From contig JARULB010000003.1 in the NCBI GenBank assembly GCA_029688905.1, positions 393,621 to 457,620 of the forward strand: 64,000 nucleotides of DNA. The letters run 5' to 3'. The notes beneath the pieces are model-generated. The model was not told where the DNA came from. It did not search any database and worked only from the letters and a program-made list of their open reading frames with translations. The translations under genes were made by a program, and so were the position numbers. This DNA comes from Balneolales bacterium ANBcel1. Lineage in GTDB: Bacteria; Bacteroidota; Rhodothermia; Balneolales; Natronogracilivirgulaceae. Positions 59,560 to 64,000 of this stretch are shown one piece after another; the stretch's first letter is position 1, and the number at the start of each line of letters is the position of its first letter.

Positions 59560-62079
59560 TCAGTGCATGGTGTCCACATTGACCGTGATTCGCACTCTCC
59601 CCGAGTTGCCGGGCTTTACCCGATCGTACTCCCTGAAGAGGGTGTCAAACAGTGACTCAATGTACCCGGCCGTTTTATCCGGGGCCAGTTTGATATGCGA
59701 TTCCCAGGAGAATCGTCTCTTCATCCGGGTAATGGTGGATGGTGACGGTCCCATCACCCGCTCGGCATCGACAAAACGCAACGTTATTTCGGTGAACAGG
59801 TTCGCTACGTCGGCGACAATTTGAGCGTCATCCGAACGGAAAAAGATTTTTACCAGCCTGGAGTAGGGCGGATACCCCAGTTCTTGTCGGCTTTTCATTT
59901 CATTGCGGGCGAAACCGGGAAAGTCATGATTTTTGGCAAATTGAAGTGCCGGATGGTCGGGCATGAGGGTTTGCAGAAATACTTTTCCGGGTTTGGAGCC
60001 GCGGCCGGAACGCCCGGCCACCTGGCTGATCAGCTGGTACATACGCTCCGATGAGCGGTATGACGGGAACGCCAGTTCGGTGTCGGAGTTAATCACTCCT
60101 ACAACGGTCACATTTGGAAAATCGAGACCTTTGGCGACGATTTGTGTACCCATCAGAATATCGGCATCCCCCCTGCCGAATTTTTGCAGGATGGTGTCGT
60201 GGGCGTTTTTGCCCGAGGTGGTATCCTGATCCATGCGGAGCATGCGGGCATCCGGAAAAAGCTCTTCCAGCTCGGCTTCCACTTTTTGGGTGCCGGTTCC
60301 GAGTTCACCGACCGCTTCGCTGTCACAGGAGGGGCATGTGCGGGGCATCAGCCTGCTGTAGCCGCAGTAATGGCACCGCAAATGTCGCTTTGGCTTGTGA
60401 TAGGTAAGCGAGACCGAGCAATGGGGGCATTCCAGCACCTCCCCGCAATCCTCACACTGGATGAAGGTGGAGAAGCCGCGCCGGTTATGCAGCAGAATAA
60501 CCTGTTCCCTGCGCTGCAGGGCCTCTTCCACGGCAAGATAGAGTGGCACGGCAAGCGGTCCGCGCATGGCCTGCCGGTACTGTTTCAGGTCCAATATGGC
60601 TACTTCGGGCAATTCGGCCAGGGCGTGCCGGTTGTCCAGCCTGATCATGGAGGCTTTCTCTCCCGCGGCTACTTGCAGGCTTACCAGGCTCGGAGTGGCC
60701 GAACCGGTGAGGATGACGGCCCGGTTATACCAGGCGCGCATGACGGCGGTCTCCCTGGCATGATAACGCGGGGCGGGATCTTCCTGCTTGTAGGAGGGAT
60801 CGTGTTCCTCATCGATGATAATCAGTCCGGGATCTCTGACCGGAGCAAAAACGGCAGAGCGTGGACCAATGGCAACCTTCTTCTCCCCCTTTTGAAGGGA
60901 GGTCCAGGCATCATAACGCTCCCGCTCGCTGAGGCGGCTGTGCAGCACCGCCACCTGGTCGCCAAAAACGAGGTGAAAGCGGCGAACGGTCTGTGGGGTA
61001 AGAGCGATTTCCGGCACGAGTATGAGTCCGCCCCGCCCCTGCCGGAGCGTTTCCCGCAGCGCATGGATATAGATTTCGGTTTTTCCGCTTCCGGTGATAC
61101 CGTACAGCAGAAAACGCTTGAACACCCGGTCGCTTATGGCCTGTTTTACCGGTTCAAAAACGGTTTGCTGTTCCTGGTTCAGCCGGCTGATGGCATTCGG
61201 ATTGAACGGAAGTTTTGCCGGCAAACGATCGGCCGCCACCTCTCGGGATTCAACAAGGCCGGAATCCTGAATACGTTTCCAGACATAAGGCGTGATCTCC
61301 GGGTGCTCCAGAATCTCCTTGCGGGTAGCCGGAAGGGGAAGATCTTTCAGGATCCGGACTCCATGCACCCATTTTGGGGTCTTTTTACCGGGTTCGGATG
61401 TGTTTTCGTCGGGGGAGGCCATGGCGGAAAGCGGGTCGCGGGTGTCGTCGGTCCAGCTCCATACAGTGACCGTGCGGGGCGTCATGCGCAAACGGGGGAT
61501 TTGCCATATCTCAATCAGCCCCTTGCGGACAAGCCGTTCTATCGCCCGTTCCCCCTTCTTCCCCCATCTTCGCGAAAGGTCTTCGTAAGGGATGTCGGTG
61601 TTGTCGGGATGGTTGCAGATTTCGTCGTAAACATCACGCTCAATCCCGCGCGACGGTACTTTATGCCGGCTGTCGGTTTTACGGATTTTGGGTTCCGTGA
61701 GAAAGTTCATGCCGGCGGGCAGTGCCGCCTGAATAGCTTCCCCGAATCCGGAATAATAGAAGCGATGGACCCACTCGGTGAGTTTGAGCAGATCGGGCGA
61801 TAGAACCGGCTCGGAGTCGAGCACCCGGACAATATCGCGGGTCTCGAAATCGGGACGATTGCTGTGAACTTTTACAACCATGCCGACGGCCATCTGATTC
61901 TTGAGCGGTACCCACACCCGCATTCCGGGTTGAATGTCTTCGCCGTTCTGATCAGCACGTTCGTCGGAGTTTCGGGTTGGGGGGTGTCCGGTTTCCATGC
62001 GTGCCGGCCTGTCCGGAATACGGTAGGTGAAACACTGCCTGATGGCGGCATGAAACGCGATATCTGCATATCTGGACAT
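59560..62079 (-). CDS. priA: Primosomal protein N' (replication restart helicase)
   Basis: Predicted PriA, a 3'-5' superfamily 2 helicase that reloads the replisome at stalled forks, 839 aa. Walker A is GITGSGKTEIY, the DEAH-like box is IIDEEHDPSYKQ, and the zinc-binding cysteines appear in QCEDCGEVLECPHCSVSLTYH and LRCHYCGYS..CPSCDS. The N-terminal 3'-BD domain starts YADIAFHAAIRQCFTYRIP and is interrupted by a polar insert (about 26-50). A second polar insert lies at about 213-240. The ATG at 62079 fits family starts. Confidence 0.94.
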   Translation of the reverse strand: MSRYADIAFHAAIRQCFTYRIPDRPARMETGHPPTRNSDERADQNGEDIQPGMRVWVPLKNQMAVGMVVKVHSNRPDFETRDIVRVLDSEPVLSPDLLKLTEWVHRFYYSGFGEAIQAALPAGMNFLTEPKIRKTDSRHKVPSRGIERDVYDEICNHPDNTDIPYEDLSRRWGKKGERAIERLVRKGLIEIWQIPRLRMTPRTVTVWSWTDDTRDPLSAMASPDENTSEPGKKTPKWVHGVRILKDLPLPATRKEILEHPEITPYVWKRIQDSGLVESREVAADRLPAKLPFNPNAISRLNQEQQTVFEPVKQAISDRVFKRFLLYGITGSGKTEIYIHALRETLRQGRGGLILVPEIALTPQTVRRFHLVFGDQVAVLHSRLSERERYDAWTSLQKGEKKVAIGPRSAVFAPVRDPGLIIIDEEHDPSYKQEDPAPRYHARETAVMRAWYNRAVILTGSATPSLVSLQVAAGEKASMIRLDNRHALAELPEVAILDLKQYRQAMRGPLAVPLYLAVEEALQRREQVILLHNRRGFSTFIQCEDCGEVLECPHCSVSLTYHKPKRHLRCHYCGYSRLMPRTCPSCDSEAVGELGTGTQKVEAELEELFPDARMLRMDQDTTSGKNAHDTILQKFGRGDADILMGTQIVAKGLDFPNVTVVGVINSDTELAFPSYRSSERMYQLISQVAGRSGRGSKPGKVFLQTLMPDHPALQFAKNHDFPGFARNEMKSRQELGYPPYSRLVKIFFRSDDAQIVADVANLFTEITLRFVDAERVMGPSPSTITRMKRRFSWESHIKLAPDKTAGYIESLFDTLFREYDRVKPGNSGRVRITVNVDTMH

Positions 62080-62256
62080 GAATCAAACAGGGTGGATGGT
62101 GGATGGAGAACGAAAGAGAGTCCGGTCGCGGGCGGCGTCACGCCGGAAAGATACAATATCCGGCGCGTTTTTAATGACCGGGATTTGACACAGCGGCGTC
62201 GTTTCGTTGCCTGTGCCGGATTGGCCGGTGGATACGCCGGCACTACATTAATTGTC

Positions 62257-62288
62257 TGTGCAGAAGCTTCGAAAAAATCGTATATTTG
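62257..62288 (+). promoter_or_regulatory. Candidate promoter of the tRNA-Arg genes
   Basis: TATATTTG (62281-62288) matches TAnnTTTG exactly and lies 16 bases before the first tRNA. The -33 element is only TGTG (62257-62260), 20 bases upstream. Confidence 0.5.
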
Positions 62289-62304
62289 ATGCTCTTTTTT
62301 GGAT

Positions 62305-62381
62305 GCGCCCGTAGCTCAACTGGACAGAGCGTTAGGTTCCGGTCCTAAAGGCTGGGGGTTCGAGTCCTCCCGGGCGTACCA
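62305..62381 (+). tRNA. tRNA-Arg (anticodon CCG), CCA encoded
   Basis: A full cloverleaf is visible: acceptor GCGCCCG with CGGGCGT (one G-T pair), D stem GCTC/GAGC, anticodon stem TTAGG/CCTAA with loop TTCCGGT (anticodon CCG, reading CGG), and T arm GGGGG-TTCGAGT-CCTCC. The gene-encoded 3' end is ACCA. Confidence 0.95.
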
Positions 62382-62503
62382 AACAGAAAAGAGCGGCAAG
62401 CAGGCCGGTGGTCATCGGTTCTCCGTGTGAAATCGGATTTCGGTATGGAGCCGTAACGGTGCCCGAACGGCTTGCGATGCCCGAGTGTTTGATATCAGCG
62501 TAT

Positions 62504-62577
62504 GCGCCCGTAGCTCAATCGGATAGAGCGTCTGACTTCGGATCAGAAGGTTGGGGGTTCGAGTCCTCCCGGGCGTA
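62504..62577 (+). tRNA. tRNA-Arg (anticodon TCG), CCA not encoded
   Basis: The acceptor and T arm are identical to those of the upstream tRNA. The anticodon stem is TCTGA/TCAGA with loop CTTCGGA (anticodon TCG, reading CGA and related codons). After discriminator A the DNA reads CAC, so CCA must be added by tRNA nucleotidyltransferase. It lies 122 bases after the first tRNA, probably in one transcript. Confidence 0.95.
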
Positions 62578-62586
62578 CACGAATCC

Positions 62587-62631
62587 AATGCCTTGTGTTG
62601 CAGCAACTTGCTGTGGCGCAAGGCATTTTTT
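62587..62631 (+). terminator. Intrinsic terminator after the tRNA-Arg genes
   Basis: AATGCCTTG (62587-62595) pairs with CAAGGCATT (62619-62627), with a nested TTGC/GCAA-type stem, and six T residues follow on the plus strand. It ends the tRNA transcript and lies just before the convergent outer-membrane protein stop. Confidence 0.75.
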
Positions 62632-62634
62632 GTT

Positions 62635-63414
62635 TCAGAATCTGTACGTCGCCGAAAACACGCTGTAATGCAGCCAGGCGAAGTTATAAACAGATTCGAC
62701 GTCAGCGCCGCCTTCAAGGGTGCGGTAACCGGCGCTTATGCCCCAGTAGTCATTGATGGCGTAGTTCACCTTCAGAGCGACATCAAAAGCGCGACCCGGT
62801 CCTCCGGCCAGACCCTCGGCATCTAACAGGAGATGCCACTTACTGGCGAATTGAAAGTCGGATCGGATACTCAAAAGGGGCACAAAGCCCAAATCGGTAT
62901 CTTTGCTGGTCGTATTTTCCTGTGTCAGTTCAATTTTTGCGTCACGGAGTTTTGCAGTAAAGCCGACCGAGAAGTTGAATCGCTCATGGGCAAATAGTCG
63001 ATAGCGGTAGCCCAGACGCCAGGAGTTGAATTTGTAGGTGGCATTTAGTGAAGATCCGGGCTCGTAGGTTTCGCCGGCGAAATTCACCGGACTTGTAAAC
63101 GCACCGGTTTCGGTGTATGATAGTGGCGCGAGCAGCCCATACAAACTGTTGCGGTCATTGATATTCCAGGTTAGATAAAGTCGCACCGAAGGCCAATAGC
63201 CATTCCCTGCAAGTTCGGTAAGTGAAAACCGGGTGCCATCTTCGGAGTTGGGAATCTGAACAGAGTTACGACTTTGCCATACCGGGCCAGCTTCAAGCGA
63301 GATTTCGAATCGTGTATCATGTTGTGCCGAAACCGATGGTGCCGCCAGGCAAAAAAGCACCAGCAAAATGAATGGGTAAAACATCATGTTCTTTCGCAGC
63401 ATCTTATACCTCAT
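62635..63414 (-). CDS. Outer-membrane beta-barrel protein
   Basis: Predicted exported barrel protein of about 259 aa, family not recognised. A signal peptide (MMFYPFILLVLFCLAAPSVSA) precedes alternating polar/aromatic strands such as FEISLEAGPVW, VRLYLTWNI, WRLGYRYRLFA and DYWGISAGYRTL. It ends in YRF, the aromatic C-terminus expected for outer-membrane barrels. The frame opens at 63540, but ATG codons at 63414, 63402 or 63387 fit the signal peptide better. It lies alone, facing the tRNA terminator. Confidence 0.75.
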   Translation of the reverse strand: MRYKMLRKNMMFYPFILLVLFCLAAPSVSAQHDTRFEISLEAGPVWQSRNSVQIPNSEDGTRFSLTELAGNGYWPSVRLYLTWNINDRNSLYGLLAPLSYTETGAFTSPVNFAGETYEPGSSLNATYKFNSWRLGYRYRLFAHERFNFSVGFTAKLRDAKIELTQENTTSKDTDLGFVPLLSIRSDFQFASKWHLLLDAEGLAGGPGRAFDVALKVNYAINDYWGISAGYRTLEGGADVESVYNFAWLHYSVFSATYRF

Positions 63415-64000
63415 TTTGTAAATAGTTGCGGTGTTGCAGCGTGATAATCTGACGGAAAGCGGAGTGTATTTGGCCATGACGTGAAGCAGTTTTTCATCTG
63501 TCGGATTCAGCGGGGATTTCGTTATTTTACAAGAATTCATGGGTGGTAAACTCGCAAGCCTTCAGGGTTAATTATGTACATTTTGCCGGCTTTTTTGTGC
63601 GCATAAAGAGCAGATTGTTGAAAAATATGTAATATTTCTGTGGGTGTGTTATCAATCATCAATACATCATAAAAATACTGACCTTTTAGTATGATAAATG
63701 ATTGTATAGGGTGCTAATCGACAGACGGGTTTACTTTATATTTCTGTTTGGATAGGCCGCAATTGTGTATTAATTTGGCTCAATATTGAATCAGGGTCGG
63801 TTGTCTCCTTAGCAAGCAGTTGAAAGATATAAAAGGTCAGGTACAAAGCAGGTTTTTCTGATAGAAAAAGGATGATTTTTGTCAGAATAACTTGAAGTAT
63901 ATGGGATGGCTTGATAACATGTTTTATAGCTTGATTTATCATTGAATCGATGCAAACAGCCAATTATTTCGGCCCCACAATCTATAACAAGGTTAAAAAT
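63415..64000. other. AT-rich right-end gap
   Basis: About 590 bases, clearly more AT-rich than the rest of the window. The only open frame of note is a 75-codon minus-strand ORF (63736-63963). No strong hairpin, repeat copy, tRNA or promoter match was identified. Confidence 0.5.
63736..63963 (-). CDS. Hypothetical 75-aa ORF, doubtful
   Basis: An open frame from ATG to stop whose product has a hydrophobic stretch (ILQVILTKIILFLSEKPALYLTFYIF) and no recognisable family. There is no good ribosome-binding site. The surrounding AT-rich DNA makes a chance ORF less likely than in GC-rich DNA, but evidence for a real gene is weak. Confidence 0.2.
   Translation of the reverse strand: MAVCIDSMINQAIKHVIKPSHILQVILTKIILFLSEKPALYLTFYIFQLLAKETTDPDSILSQINTQLRPIQTEI

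Noticed and set aside
60142..61803. 553-codon ORF on the plus strand
   Set aside because: Antisense shadow of priA; the minus-strand frame has all PriA motifs.

Overview
The window looks like a chromosome segment from a free-living member of the Bacteroidota–Rhodothermota–Balneolota group, most likely Balneolota-like. Four observations point that way: two secreted proteins end in type IX secretion (T9SS) type A sorting domains; there is a GldC homologue; the arginine cluster uses an N-acylornithine carbamoyltransferase (ArgF') rather than ornithine carbamoyltransferase; and several upstream regions carry a Bacteroidetes-type TAnnTTTG promoter element with weak Shine-Dalgarno sites. No prophage, insertion sequence, CRISPR array or rRNA operon is visible. 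Gene density is high, and most non-coding DNA sits in a few hairpin- or repeat-rich gaps.

Layout. 1-6 kb: glutamate dehydrogenase, a small winged-helix regulator, endonuclease III, a Memo-family protein, then a minus-strand group with RluA-type pseudouridine synthase, GldC and a lone receiver-domain protein. 6-15 kb: Lon protease, divergent RecN, an alpha/beta hydrolase, a lipoprotein, a second RluA-type enzyme and the tRNA hydroxylase TrhO. 15-19.3 kb: two tandem, homologous T9SS-exported metalloproteases. 19.4-23.5 kb: HemW, a flippase-like membrane protein, gamma carbonic anhydrase and an M14 carboxypeptidase-like enzyme. 23.5-24.25 kb: a 720-base gap full of hairpins, with a strong intrinsic terminator and a candidate small RNA. 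24.25-32.6 kb: the arginine cluster argG - DUF1611 - argC - argF' - argB - argE - argH. 32.6-39.4 kb: an ADP-ribosylglycohydrolase-like protein, Aat, a DEAD-box helicase, an M28 peptidase, DinB and a small membrane protein. 39.6-46.4 kb: a redox block with an NfnAB-like pair, the three-subunit proton-translocating transhydrogenase and thioredoxin reductase. 46.6-62 kb: housekeeping genes (YifB/ComM, QueA, an SLC45-like transporter, Dxs, XseB, RluB, ScpB, PriA and others). 62.3-62.6 kb: two tRNA-Arg genes and a terminator, followed by an outer-membrane beta-barrel protein and an AT-rich right end.

The most interesting part is the arginine cluster. It encodes the kinase, reductase, carbamoyltransferase, deacylase, synthase and lyase, but no recognisable N-acylglutamate synthase and no aminotransferase. 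A DUF1611 protein with a BioD-like P-loop is translationally coupled to argC. As a hypothesis, DUF1611 could supply the missing N-acylglutamate step. In ArgF' the residue that separates acetyl- from succinyl-ornithine specificity is Thr rather than Glu or Pro. A dispersed intergenic repeat family occurs before argG, before argH (where it contributes the argH start codon) and at the 3' end of lon (where it contributes the last codons and the stop). All functional statements rest on motif recognition by eye; no database search was run.
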